A stretch of DNA of 64,000 nt, taken from positions 248,001 to 312,000 of the forward strand of contig CAVUCK010000019.1 in NCBI GenBank assembly GCA_963739975.1. Direction: 5' to 3'. This stretch comes from JALZMG01 sp963739975 (GTDB taxonomy: Bacteria > Actinomycetota > Acidimicrobiia > Acidimicrobiales > Ilumatobacteraceae). The position numbers and the translations under genes were made by a program. Positions 1-9,258 of the stretch are shown here, piece by piece. Under the pieces are notes generated by a model, which was not told the DNA's origin, made no database searches, and worked only from the letters and a program-made list of their open reading frames with translations. The first letter of the stretch is position 1; each line of letters begins with the position of its first letter.

Positions 1-13
1 GCCTGCCGCCTCG

Positions 14-970
14 TCACTGGGCGGCGACGATGGCCCCCAGGTCGAGCACGGCGGCGGCGTGCACGTCCGCCTCGGCGGCGCCGAGGGTCGGCCCGAGCTC
101 GACGATGAAGGACGTCGCGTCCAGCGTCCGGCGCTGCCACGTGGCGGCGACGCCGGTGTAGGTCCCGCCGGTGATCGGCAGGATCGGCACGCCCGTGAGC
201 TGCGCGTAGCGGTCCTTCAGCTCGCCCTCCAGCCCGTCACCCGGCGAGAGCCGGAAGAGGTCCTGGTGGTACCACAGCCCGAGCGTCGGGCGGATGGCCG
301 AGACGAAGTCGACGATCGCCCGGGTCTCCGGCTCGCTGGCCGCCCCGGTGCCGGCGTACTGCGGATCACCGGGCTGCGCGATCGGTCCCCACTCGTGGGG
401 GAAGTTGCGGTTGAGGTCGACGCCGGCGGCGTTGCCGCGCTGGCCGAGCGCCTGGCCGTCGGGGTTCATCGACTCGATCAGCCACAGGTCGACGCCAGGT
501 GGCACGGGCGCGGTGGCGAGGCGTTCGACGATCGCCACGCCATCGTCCTCGTCCCCGTGGATCACGCCGATGACGAGGACCACGGTGCCGCCCGGCGTGC
601 CCCGTTCGACGGCGACGATCGGCCGATCCTGCACGGAGCGCCCGATCTCGAGAACCTGCACGGCGTCGGACGCCAGGCCGACCAGACCGGACGTCTCGGT
701 CGTGGTCGGTGCCGTCGTTGTCGTCGTGGTCGTCGCCGTCGTTGTCGTCGCGGTTGTCGCCGTGGTTGTCGCCGTGGTCGCCGCGGTGGTCGTCGCCGTG
801 GTGGTTCTCGGGGCCTCCGCGCTCGCCCGCGTGGTGGTGCTCGGGGTCGCCGTGCTCGGTGGCGTCCTGGTCGGCGCACCGGACGGGTCGGCCTCGGGTG
901 AGTTCGCGGCGCACGCGGCGAGGACCAGGGTCAGGCAGGCGGCGCGGATGGCCTGGCCGCGCCGTGTCAC
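14..970 (-). CDS. M14-family zinc carboxypeptidase-like lipoprotein
   Basis: Probably a secreted, lipid-anchored metallopeptidase that trims peptides, perhaps cell-wall peptides (murein peptide amidase-like). The GTG start at 970 overlaps the stop of the flavin reductase gene as GTGA and gives 318 residues. A signal sequence ends in the lipobox LAAC near residue 17. A Thr-rich, low-complexity linker (about residues 45-95) follows, encoded by simple GTC/GTG-type repeats. The catalytic domain has IHGDE (zinc H and E), NPDGQALGQRGN, VDLNRNFPHEW, a WYHQ segment and a C-terminal FIVELG that supplies the expected catalytic Glu. Upstream in-frame starts would run through the flavin reductase gene and are rejected. 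The substrate is not predictable. Confidence 0.85.
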   Translation of the reverse strand: MTRRGQAIRAACLTLVLAACAANSPEADPSGAPTRTPPSTATPSTTTRASAEAPRTTTATTTAATTATTTATTATTTTATTTTTTTAPTTTETSGLVGLASDAVQVLEIGRSVQDRPIVAVERGTPGGTVVLVIGVIHGDEDDGVAIVERLATAPVPPGVDLWLIESMNPDGQALGQRGNAAGVDLNRNFPHEWGPIAQPGDPQYAGTGAASEPETRAIVDFVSAIRPTLGLWYHQDLFRLSPGDGLEGELKDRYAQLTGVPILPITGGTYTGVAATWQRRTLDATSFIVELGPTLGAAEADVHAAAVLDLGAIVAAQ

Positions 971-1473
971 TCGGCGGAGAGGAACCCGCCGAGCGCGCCC
1001 TTGTAGAACACCAAGGGGACGTGGGGGTCGGCGTGGTGGTCGAGGTCGACGACTCGGCCAACGACGAAGTAGTGGTCGCCGAGCTCGACGCTGTGCTCCA
1101 CGGTGCAGTCGATCCACGCCCCGACTCCCTCGATGATCGGGCAGCCCGTCGGCGAGTGGGTCCACACGACGTCGTCGAAGCGGTCGTCGCCGACGCCGCT
1201 CTTGGCGAACCGCCAGCAGAGTGATGCTTGGTCGTCGCGCAGTACGTTGACGCAGAACCGGTGGGCCGGCGCCATGGCCTGCCACGTGTCGCTGGCGATC
1301 TGCGGCAGGAACCCGACGAGCGGCGGGTCGAGGGACACCGACGTGAACGACCCGATCGTGAACCCGGCCGGTTCGTCACCAGCCAGGCCGGTCACGATCG
1401 TGACGCCGGTCGGGAAGTGGCCGAGCACCTTGCGGAACTGCGCGGTGTCGAACGGCGGCGCGGCCTTGCTCAT
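967..1473 (-). CDS. Flavin reductase-like domain protein
   Basis: A 168-residue single-domain protein of the FMN-binding flavin reductase (HpaC-like) family, which reduces flavin with NAD(P)H for partner monooxygenases. Visible family features are the N-terminal FRKVLGHFPTGVTIVTG, the stretch FTIGSFTSVSLDPPLVGF, FCVNVL in the middle, and the C-terminal GDHYFVVGRVVDL followed by PLVFYKGALGGF. The gene starts 20 bp from the divergent cyclo-ligase gene, so the promoters overlap. Its stop overlaps the start of the downstream peptidase gene, indicating co-transcription, although no functional link between them is evident. No monooxygenase partner is adjacent. Confidence 0.9.
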   Translation of the reverse strand: MSKAAPPFDTAQFRKVLGHFPTGVTIVTGLAGDEPAGFTIGSFTSVSLDPPLVGFLPQIASDTWQAMAPAHRFCVNVLRDDQASLCWRFAKSGVGDDRFDDVVWTHSPTGCPIIEGVGAWIDCTVEHSVELGDHYFVVGRVVDLDHHADPHVPLVFYKGALGGFLSAE

Positions 1474-1493
1474 CAGCTGCGATGGTAGGGGCG

Positions 1494-2036
1494 ATGCCGG
1501 ACGTCGACCTCACGGTGCGCAAGCGGGCGCTGCGGGTCGAGATGCGCCGCATCCGCCGAGCGATCACCGCTGATCCGGTCGATCGGCGCGACCGCTCCTC
1601 GCGAATCTGGGCGCGGATCGTCTCAATCGCCGATCTGGGCGCGGACGTTCTCGAAATCGAGAACGAGCGCGCCCAGATCATGCTGTTCGAGGGGCTGGCG
1701 ACCGAGCCGGCCACCGAGTCGTGGTTCGAGTGGTGCGCGGCCCACGACGTCGCGGCGCACGCGCCGGAGGTCGACGGCCGCGACCTCGTCGTGATGCCGG
1801 GCCGCCTCGACCCGGCCCAGCTCGACGTGGTGGTCGTGCCCGGGCTGGCGTTCACGCCAGACGGTCGGCGGCTCGGCCAGGGCGGCGGTCACTACGACCG
1901 GTTCCTGCCCCGTCTGCGCCCGGACTGCATCACGATCGGTGCCTGCTTCGCCGAGCAGGTCGTCGGCGTCCTGCCGATCGAGCCGCACGACCGCCGGGTC
2001 GACCACGTCGCCACCGATCAGCCGATGACCCGGTGA
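1494..2036 (+). CDS. 5-formyltetrahydrofolate cyclo-ligase carrying an in-frame repeat
   Basis: Converts 5-formyl-THF to 5,10-methenyl-THF using ATP. Family landmarks are the basic N-terminus RKRALRVEMRRIRRAI, the substrate segment VVVVPGLAFTPDGRRLGQGGGHYDRFL with the GxGxGxYD-type loop, and the C-terminal VLPIEPHDRRVDHVATD. The start ATG at 1494 (MPDVD) is preferred over 1482. Residues about 37-62 are encoded exactly by a 78-bp repeat that also occurs in two intergenic places; this makes the segment between SSR and MLFEGL roughly 8 residues longer than I expect for the family. Active-site motifs lie outside it, so the enzyme may still work. The stop abuts that of convergent Ino1. FolD, another folate enzyme, lies just beyond. 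Confidence 0.88.
   Translation: MPDVDLTVRKRALRVEMRRIRRAITADPVDRRDRSSRIWARIVSIADLGADVLEIENERAQIMLFEGLATEPATESWFEWCAAHDVAAHAPEVDGRDLVVMPGRLDPAQLDVVVVPGLAFTPDGRRLGQGGGHYDRFLPRLRPDCITIGACFAEQVVGVLPIEPHDRRVDHVATDQPMTR
1603..1680 (+). repeat. 78-bp dispersed element, copy E1 (inside a gene)
   Basis: Aligns without gaps with 33501-33578 (+) and with the reverse complement of 57560-57637. Structure: two direct copies of TCTGGGCGCGGA, 30 bp apart, then an inverted copy (GCGCGCCCAGA), so the second half can fold into a hairpin. The length is exactly 26 codons and the frame read here has no stop, encoding RIWARIVSIADLGADVLEI and seven more residues in the cyclo-ligase. Whether it inserted into the gene or replaced part of it cannot be told without relatives. 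Confidence 0.85.
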
Positions 2037-3365
<1,329 letters not shown>

Positions 3366-3417
3366 GGGCGCGAAGGTTAGGGGTCCTCGTTGACGCCGGG
3401 CCGTACCATGCCCGCCG

Positions 3418-4278
3418 ATGACTGCGCAGCTGATGGACGGCAAGGTGTTGCGTGACGAGATCATCGTCGCGCTGCGCCAGGAGCTGGACGGACTCGGCTC
3501 GCCGCCGGTGTGCCTTGCGACGATGCTCGTCGGCGACGACAAGCCGAGCGAGGTCTACGTGCGCATGAAGCACCAGGCTGCCGAACGGGCCGGCCTGCGC
3601 TCCAAGCACGTCGGGCTGCCCGGCGGCACCAGCCAGGGCCAGGTCGAGGCGGCCGTGGCCGAGCTCGGCGCCGATCCGGCCGTGCACGGCATCCTGGTGC
3701 AGCTGCCGCTCCCAGACGGGCTCGACGCCGACGCCGTGCTGGCGCTCGTCCCGCCGGACAAGGACGTCGACGGCCTCACCGAGCTGTCGATGGGCCGACT
3801 CGTGCGCGGGGTGCCGGGCCTCGTGCCGTGCACGCCGCTCGGAGTGATCCGGTTGCTCGAGCGCTACGGCGTCGAGACCCGCGGTCGGCGGGCCGTCATC
3901 GTCGGCCGCTCGACGCTGGTCGGCCTGCCACTGGCGCTGCTGCTGGCTCGCAAGGGCGTCGACGCCACCGTCACGATCGCCCACTCCCGCACGCCGGAGC
4001 TCGAGGCGCTGTGCCGCCAAGCGGACATCCTCGTCGGTGCGGCCGGCCAGGCCCGGATGCTCACCGCTGACCACGTCAAGCCCGGCGCGGCGGTCGTCGA
4101 CGTCGGCGTGTCGCGTACGGAGTCCGGCATCGTCGGCGACGTCGACCAGGCATCGGTCGCCGACGTCGCAGCGTGGCTCACGCCGATGCCCGGCGGGACG
4201 GGGCCGATGACGATCGCCTGCCTGCTGCAGAACACGGTGGTGGCGGCGCGCTTGCAAGGAGCGCTGAGCGGCGTGTGA
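3418..4278 (+). CDS. folD: Bifunctional methylenetetrahydrofolate dehydrogenase/cyclohydrolase
   Basis: Interconverts 5,10-methylene-, 5,10-methenyl- and 10-formyl-THF in one-carbon metabolism. It is 286 residues long, the usual size. Visible motifs: the YVRMKHQA segment with the catalytic Lys, HGILVQLPLPDGLDADAV, PPDKDVDGL, the Rossmann GRSTLVGLPLALLLARKG, and C-terminal TPMPGGTGPMT. The last differs from the common PGGVGPMT by a Thr at the fourth position; this is conservative. The gene is divergent from ino1 with 52 bp between the starts. Confidence 0.95.
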   Translation: MTAQLMDGKVLRDEIIVALRQELDGLGSPPVCLATMLVGDDKPSEVYVRMKHQAAERAGLRSKHVGLPGGTSQGQVEAAVAELGADPAVHGILVQLPLPDGLDADAVLALVPPDKDVDGLTELSMGRLVRGVPGLVPCTPLGVIRLLERYGVETRGRRAVIVGRSTLVGLPLALLLARKGVDATVTIAHSRTPELEALCRQADILVGAAGQARMLTADHVKPGAAVVDVGVSRTESGIVGDVDQASVADVAAWLTPMPGGTGPMTIACLLQNTVVAARLQGALSGV

Positions 4279-4627
4279 GTACTTGGTGTGACGGGCGCTA
4301 CGCGCTTGACGATGTGGTTACCGAGGAGTAGTCGCCGCCCACCAACCGCTTGTTCGGTGCGGACACTCCGGTGTCGGTTGGGATCTGGTCGATACCCGCG
4401 GACGAGTAGCGGACAGCCGGAGCGGGCAGCTCTGGTCTCAGACGGGCGGACACCCGATCATGCGACAAGCGGACGTCGCGGTGCGCGCGCGCACGCCCCT
4501 CGGGCGGGGGCGACCTTCACGGCAGGAACAACAAGACACGCGCATCCCCGCGCCGCGCCTGCGGCAGCGGGATGACGGGCCGGGATCCCCGAATTGCGGG
4601 AGGGGGCGCCGGCGCTACCGACGCGCC
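4279..4627. other. Gene-free stretch between folD and a sugar transferase relic
   Basis: About 350 bp without a credible gene. Short open frames exist but show no family features or ribosome binding sites. It may hold the eroded 5' part of the sugar transferase pseudogene, whose intact relatives have a longer N-terminal membrane region. I see no strong terminator for folD. Confidence 0.5.
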
Positions 4628-5635
4628 ATGACCGTCACCTGCGGACGGCGCGTGTGGGTCTCCCGGATCATCGCCGTGCGAGCCATCGAGCTCGCCATGC
4701 TGGCTCGCGCCGTCGTCATGCTCGGGCTGGGCACGATCGTGCTCGACCGCGCCCTGCGCCTGTACCTCCACGTCGAGGACATCTTCTTCAGCTGCACCCT
4801 GGTGCTGCTGGTGCTCGTCGCGTGGCGGTCGATCTACCGCACCTGGTTGGCGACCCAGCGCAAGGCCGGCAACTTCCAGCGGCGGATGATCATCGTCGGC
4901 ACGGACCGGCGCCGTCGACCTCGTCGCGCTGTTCCGATTCCATCCCGAGGCCGGCGTGCGCGTCGACGCCGGCGACGTGCTCGCCGACGCCGACGTGGAG
5001 GCGATCGTGCTGTGCTCGAGCGACATCGATCCGGCGCTGCGCTCCCGATCGCTCATCAACCGCTGCTCTACGTCGTAGCGCCGTCGCTGTCGCGCCTCCA
5101 GATCGGTGCCAAGCGAGCCTTCGACATCGCCGTTGCCGCGGGGATGCTGGTCGTGCTGGCACCGGTGATGGCGATCGTGGCCGCGCTGATCAAGCTCGAA
5201 GATCGCGGTCCTGTGCTGTTCCGCCAGCAGCGCGTCGGCCAGGGCGGTGGCGAGTTCGGGATGATCAAGCTCCGGTCGATGTGCATCGATACCGAGGCCA
5301 AGCTGGCCGCGTTGCGGGCGGACAAGGAGCGCAGCGGCCCGCTGTTCGAGCTGGACGGGGGCGATCCGCGGGTCACCCGCATCGGGCGGTTCCTCCGGGC
5401 GACGAGCCTCGACGAGCTGCCCCAGCTGTTCAACGTGTTGCGCGGCGACATGAGCTTGGTCGGCCCCCGGCCGGCACTGGCGTCCGAGGTCGCCGAGTTC
5501 GCCGAAGAGTTGCTCGCCGCCGACTCGCCCCCGGCCGGCGCCGGATGCACTCAAGGTGGCGTGATCTTCCGCGCCCGCCTCCGCATCCGACGCCGGCCGG
5601 GTGGGGTCGGTTGTCAACACCACCGGCGACCTGGC
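4628..5635 (+). pseudogene. Decayed polyprenyl glycosylphosphotransferase (sugar transferase)
   Basis: Remains of a WbaP/ExoY-type initiating sugar transferase. Frame 1 encodes membrane segments up to RRMIIVGTD near 4912. A frameshift follows, and the next piece (AVDLVALFRFHPEAGVRVD) continues in another frame to about 5075. Roughly 30 expected residues are then missing before LPIAHQPLLYVVAPSLSRLQ. The catalytic domain is readable: GAKRAFDIAVA, RQQRVGQGGGEFGMIKLRSM, TSLDELPQLFNVLRGDMSLV and GPRPAL. The usual C-terminus (RPGVTGLWQ region) is gone, replaced by unrelated sequence running into the ilv leader. Multiple lesions make this real decay rather than a single sequencing error. Confidence 0.8.
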
Positions 5636-5640
5636 ATGAT
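5611..5640 (+). promoter_or_regulatory. Candidate ilv operon promoter
   Basis: A TTGTCA hexamer (5611-5616) and CATGAT (5635-5640) are separated by 18 bp. Transcription would start about 7 bp further on, at or next to the ATG at 5648, which makes the leader peptide mRNA leaderless. Positions are seen directly; promoter activity is inferred. Confidence 0.5.
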
Positions 5641-5647
5641 GCTTGCG

Positions 5648-5689
5648 ATGCGTCGCCAGTCTGACCTGACCCTCGTACTCATCCGGTAG
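5648..5689 (+). CDS. ilv operon leader peptide (attenuator peptide)
   Basis: A 13-residue ORF, MRRQSDLTLVLIR, in which six of seven consecutive residues in LTLVLI are Leu, Val or Ile apart from one Thr: the regulated end products of the operon and a precursor. In-frame ATGs at 5636 and 5639 could extend it by four residues, but the promoter spacing favours 5648. It ends 28 bp before an intrinsic terminator and about 100 bp before ilvB. This is the classical arrangement of transcription attenuation: shortage of charged Leu/Val/Ile tRNA stalls the ribosome and lets transcription continue into ilvB. A small hairpin (AGCACGC at 5688, GCGTGCT at 5709) sits between peptide and terminator. Confidence 0.75.
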   Translation: MRRQSDLTLVLIR

Positions 5690-5717
5690 CACGCCGGCCC
5701 ACCGCCGCGCGTGCTCG

Positions 5718-5750
5718 TTCGACCTCCCAGCCGGGAGGTCGAAGCATTTT
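5718..5750 (+). terminator. ilv attenuator terminator
   Basis: Perfect 11-bp stem TTCGACCTCCC / GGGAGGTCGAA with the 4-nt loop AGCC, followed by GCATTTT. It lies between the leader peptide and ilvB, so it is best read as the attenuator rather than a terminator for the upstream pseudogene. Confidence 0.8.
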
Positions 5751-5787
5751 CGGCCCATTTCCACCCCGTTCCCGACCGGAGCACCCC

Positions 5788-7539
5788 ATGCCGCAGCTCA
5801 CCGGAGCCCAAGCCCTCATCAAGAGCCTCGAGCAGGAGTCGGTCGAGGTCGTGTTCGGCCTCCCCGGCGGCTGCATCCTTCCGGCGTACGACCCGCTGCT
5901 CGAATCGACGATCCGCCACATCCTCGTGCGCCACGAGCAGGGGGCCGGTCACATGGCCGAGGGCTACGCCCACGTGACCGGGCGGCCCGGAGTGGCGCTG
6001 GTGACGTCCGGGCCGGCGGCGACGAACCTCGTGACGCCGCTGATGGATGCGTTCATGGACTCCATCCCGATGGTCGCCATCACGGGGCAGGTGCCGACGA
6101 AGGCGATCGGCAGTGACGCCTTCCAGGAGTGCGACACGGTCGGCATCACGCGCTCGACGACGAAGCACAACGAGCTGGTGATGTCGGCCGAGGAGATCCC
6201 GCTGGCCATCCGCCAGGCGTTCCACCTGGCCTCGACGGGCCGGCCCGGGCCGGTGCTCGTCGACGTGCCGAAGGACGTGCTGCAGAACCCGATGACGTGG
6301 CACTGGCCGTCCGACGACGACGTGCTGGCGTCGTTGCCGGGGTACCGGCCGAACGTCAAGGGCCATCCGCGGATGATCAAGGAGGCGGCGCGGATGATCC
6401 TCGCCGCCGAGCGCCCCGTGCTCTACGTCGGTGGCGGCGTGCTGAAGGCGCGCGCCGCCGAAGAGGTGCGGGCGCTGGCCGAGCTGACGGGCATCCACGT
6501 CGTCACGACGCTGATGGCCCGCGGCGCGTTCCCCGACTCCCACCCGCTGGCACTCGGGATGCCGGGCATGCACGGCAACGCCACGGCCGTCACGGCGATG
6601 CAGCGCAGCGACCTGCTGATCGCCCTCGGTGCCCGGTTCGACGACCGGATCACGGGCAAGGTCGATTCGTTCGCCCCGGAGGCGAAGGTGATCCACGTCG
6701 ACATCGATCCGGCCGAGCAGGGCAAGGTCCGCCGCCCGGACGTGCCGATCGTCGGCGACTGCCGCTACGTCGTCGGCGAGATCGTGCGCGTCGTGCGCGA
6801 GCTGCTGGACGGCGGCACGGTGCAGGCGGACACATCGGCGTGGCGCAGCAAGCTGTCGGGGTGGCGGGAGCAGTTCCCGCTGACGTACGAGCGCAGCGAG
6901 CCGGGACACGCACTGAAGCCGCAGTTCTGCCTGGAGCAGCTGCGCGACCACGCGCCGGTCGGCACGATCCTCGCTTCGGGCGTCGGGCAGCACCAGATGT
7001 GGTCGTCGCAGTACTGGAAGTTCGACGAGCCGTACACGTGGGTCAACTCCGGCGGCCTCGGCACGATGGGGTTCTCGATCCCCGCGGCGATCGGCGCCAA
7101 GGTCGGGCGCCCCGACCGCACGGTGTGGGCCGTCGATGGCGACGGCTGCTTCCAGATGACCGCCCAGGAGCTGGTGACGGCGTCGGTCGAGCGGATCCCG
7201 ATCAAGGTGGCGCTGCTCAACAACAGCTATCTCGGCATGGTCCGCCAGTGGCAGGAGATGTTCTACGACGAGCGCTACAGCGAGGTGTACCTGTCGCCCG
7301 ACACGCCGGACTACGTGCGCTGGGCCGAGGCGATGGGCTGCGTCGGCATCCGCGTCGAGGAGCCGGAGGAGGTCGAGCCGGCGATCGAGAAGGCCAACGC
7401 GATCAACGACCGGCCCGTCGTCGTCGAGTTCCGTGTGGATGCCGGCGAGAAGGTCTTCCCGATGGTCCCGGCCGGCCAGAGCAACGACGACCTGGTGTTG
7501 CCGGCCGGGCAGACGCCCGCCCGAGGTTTGCTCTCATGA
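5788..7539 (+). CDS. ilvB: Acetolactate synthase large (catalytic) subunit
   Basis: ThDP-dependent enzyme for the first common step of Val/Leu/Ile synthesis. It has 583 residues in three domains: N-terminal Pyr domain with GLPGGCILPAYD and the catalytic Glu in RHEQGAGHMAEGYA, a central Rossmann-like domain (VLYVGGGVL, LGARFDDRITGK), and the C-terminal PP domain with the ThDP motif GDGCFQMTAQEL...NNSYLGMVRQWQ. The ATG at 5788 sits 38 bp after the attenuator. The stop forms an ATGA overlap with a 37-codon repeat mini-ORF that separates it from ilvN; in most operons ilvN would follow directly. Confidence 0.96.
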   Translation: MPQLTGAQALIKSLEQESVEVVFGLPGGCILPAYDPLLESTIRHILVRHEQGAGHMAEGYAHVTGRPGVALVTSGPAATNLVTPLMDAFMDSIPMVAITGQVPTKAIGSDAFQECDTVGITRSTTKHNELVMSAEEIPLAIRQAFHLASTGRPGPVLVDVPKDVLQNPMTWHWPSDDDVLASLPGYRPNVKGHPRMIKEAARMILAAERPVLYVGGGVLKARAAEEVRALAELTGIHVVTTLMARGAFPDSHPLALGMPGMHGNATAVTAMQRSDLLIALGARFDDRITGKVDSFAPEAKVIHVDIDPAEQGKVRRPDVPIVGDCRYVVGEIVRVVRELLDGGTVQADTSAWRSKLSGWREQFPLTYERSEPGHALKPQFCLEQLRDHAPVGTILASGVGQHQMWSSQYWKFDEPYTWVNSGGLGTMGFSIPAAIGAKVGRPDRTVWAVDGDGCFQMTAQELVTASVERIPIKVALLNNSYLGMVRQWQEMFYDERYSEVYLSPDTPDYVRWAEAMGCVGIRVEEPEEVEPAIEKANAINDRPVVVEFRVDAGEKVFPMVPAGQSNDDLVLPAGQTPARGLLS

Positions 7540-7649
7540 GCGCGCGAGTCTTCGAGCGAGCGAATCATCATCACGGTCTTTTCGGTCATGGCCGAGTTCG
7601 TGTTGCGCTCCTGCCTGGCGTCACCGGTCACCGTGAGGTCCGCTCATGA
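7536..7649 (+). repeat. Junction mini-ORF repeat between ilvB and ilvN
   Basis: A 114-nt ORF (37 codons plus stop) whose ATG lies in the ilvB stop (ATGA at 7536-7539) and whose TGA lies in the ilvN start (ATGA at 7646-7649). It adds 110 bp, so the overlap pattern of the junction is intact. The peptide starts MSARVFERANHHHGLFGHGR. It matches the 15388-15501 copy over its whole length without gaps. I see no ribosome binding site of its own; translation would depend on coupling. The product is a short basic peptide with no known domain; the DNA may matter more than the peptide. Confidence 0.85.
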
Positions 7650-8179
7650 CCGCCACGCTCGACACGCACCACATCCTCTCGGTGCTGGTGCAGAACCGGC
7701 CCGGCGTGCTGGCCCGCATCGCTGGCCTGTTCGCCCGCCGGGGGTACAACATCTTCTCGCTCGCCGTCGCGCCGTCGGCCGATGACGGCACCAGCCGCAT
7801 CACGATCGTCGTCGACGTCGAGTCGACCCCGCTCGAGCAGATCACCAAGCAGCTGTTCAAGCTCGTCGAGGTGCTGAAGATCTCGGAGCTCGAGCCCAAG
7901 CGGTCCGTCGAGCGTGAGCTGTTGCTGGCCACGGTGCGGGTGACGCCAGAGGATCGCGGCCAGGTCATCGAGCTGACGAACATCTTCGAGGGCAAGATCC
8001 TCGCCGTCGCCCCGGAAGCGCTGACCGTGAGCCTGGAGGGCCACCCTGACAAACTGGACGACTTCGAGTCGTTGCTGGAGGGCCACGGCCTCTCGGAGCT
8101 GCAACGCACCGGGCGGATCGCGCTGGCCAAGCTCGACCGCCACGCCCGCCTGAGCGCTGTCAAGACAAGGAACGGATGA
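7646..8179 (+). CDS. ilvN: Acetolactate synthase small (regulatory) subunit
   Basis: Regulatory subunit that confers valine feedback control on IlvB. At 177 residues it has an N-terminal ACT domain (HHILSVLVQNRPGVLARIAG, RRGYNIFSLAVA) at about residues 8-82 and a C-terminal domain with ELLLATVRV and GKILAVAPEALTVSLEGHPD. The start overlaps the stop of the mini-ORF, and the stop overlaps the ilvC start (ATGATGA at 8176), so ilvB, mini-ORF, ilvN and ilvC form one coupled chain. Confidence 0.95.
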   Translation: MTATLDTHHILSVLVQNRPGVLARIAGLFARRGYNIFSLAVAPSADDGTSRITIVVDVESTPLEQITKQLFKLVEVLKISELEPKRSVERELLLATVRVTPEDRGQVIELTNIFEGKILAVAPEALTVSLEGHPDKLDDFESLLEGHGLSELQRTGRIALAKLDRHARLSAVKTRNG

Positions 8180-9207
8180 TGACCGCCAACGTGTACTACG
8201 CCGACGACGCCGATCCCTCGATCATCAGGGGCAAGAAGGTCGCCGTGATCGGCTACGGCTCGCAGGGCCACGGCCACGCCCTGAACCTGCGTGACTCCGG
8301 CGTCGACGTGGTCGTCGGGTTGCGCGAGGGGTCGTCGTCGATCGAGAAGGCGGAGTCGCAGGGGCTGGCGGTGCTGCCGATCGCCGAGGCCGCGGCGGCC
8401 GCCGACGTGATCATGATCCTTGCGCCGGACACGGAGCAGAAGGCGATCTACGACGAGCACATCGCGCCGCACCTGAAGGCGGGGGACGCGCTGGCCTTCG
8501 CCCACGGGTTCAACGTGCGGTTCGGGCGGATCACCGCGCCGGAGGGCGTCGACGTGATCATGATCGCCCCGAAGGGGCCGGGGCACCTGGTGCGGCGGAC
8601 CTACGAGGAGGGTGGCGGGGTGCCGTCGCTGATCGCCGTCGAGCAGGACGCCACGGGCCGGGCGAAGCAGGTCGCCCTGTCGTACGCCGACGCGATCGGC
8701 GGGACCAGGGCCGGCGTCATCGAGACGACGTTCCCGGAGGAGACGGAGACCGACCTGTTCGGCGAGCAGGTCGTGCTGTGCGGCGGGCTGACGGCGCTGG
8801 TGCAGGCCGGGTTCGAGACGCTGACCGAGGCCGGCTACGCCCCGGAGATGGCGTACTTCGAGTGCCTCCACGAGGTGAAGCTGATCGTCGACCTGATGTA
8901 CGAGGAGGGCATCGCCGGGATGCGCTACTCGATCTCCGACACCGCCGAGTACGGGGACCTGACCCGCGGGTCGCGCATCGTGACCGACGAGACCAAGGCC
9001 GAGATGAAGGCGATCCTCGAGGAGATCACGTCCGGCAAGTTCGCCGACGAGTGGGTCGCCGAGAGCGAGTCGGGGCGGCCGAACTACCACCGGCTGCAGC
9101 AGGAGGGCAAGGACCACCCGATCGAGCTGGTCGGCAGCCGGCTGCGGGCGATGATGCCCTGGATCGGCGCCGGCAAGACCAAGGTCGCCGACGCCAGCGG
9201 CGGCTGA
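8176..9207 (+). CDS. ilvC: Ketol-acid reductoisomerase, class I
   Basis: Isomerises and reduces acetolactate or acetohydroxybutyrate with NAD(P)H and Mg2+. It has 343 residues, a class I length. The N-terminal Rossmann motif GYGSQGHGHALNLRDSG is clear, as is MIAPKGPGHLVRRTYEEGGG; the metal site falls in ETTFPEETETDLFGEQ and the knotted C-terminal domain contains YFECLHEVKLIVDLMYEEG and RYSISDTAEYGD. Two adjacent ATGs (8176, 8179) are possible starts; the first overlaps ilvN. A strong hairpin follows 13 bp after the stop. Confidence 0.96.
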   Translation: MMTANVYYADDADPSIIRGKKVAVIGYGSQGHGHALNLRDSGVDVVVGLREGSSSIEKAESQGLAVLPIAEAAAAADVIMILAPDTEQKAIYDEHIAPHLKAGDALAFAHGFNVRFGRITAPEGVDVIMIAPKGPGHLVRRTYEEGGGVPSLIAVEQDATGRAKQVALSYADAIGGTRAGVIETTFPEETETDLFGEQVVLCGGLTALVQAGFETLTEAGYAPEMAYFECLHEVKLIVDLMYEEGIAGMRYSISDTAEYGDLTRGSRIVTDETKAEMKAILEEITSGKFADEWVAESESGRPNYHRLQQEGKDHPIELVGSRLRAMMPWIGAGKTKVADASGG

Positions 9208-9220
9208 CCTGCCGCGATCG

Positions 9221-9258
9221 GTGAGCTGCGCGTGCGGATCTGCGCACGCTCAGCTCAC
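9221..9258 (+). terminator. Hairpin after ilvC
   Basis: Inverted repeat GTGAGCTG-C-GCGTGCG and GCGCACGC-T-CAGCTCAC, with one mismatch and a short loop. There is no clear T-tract, as is common in high-GC genomes, but its place just after the last ilv gene supports a terminator. Confidence 0.6.
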
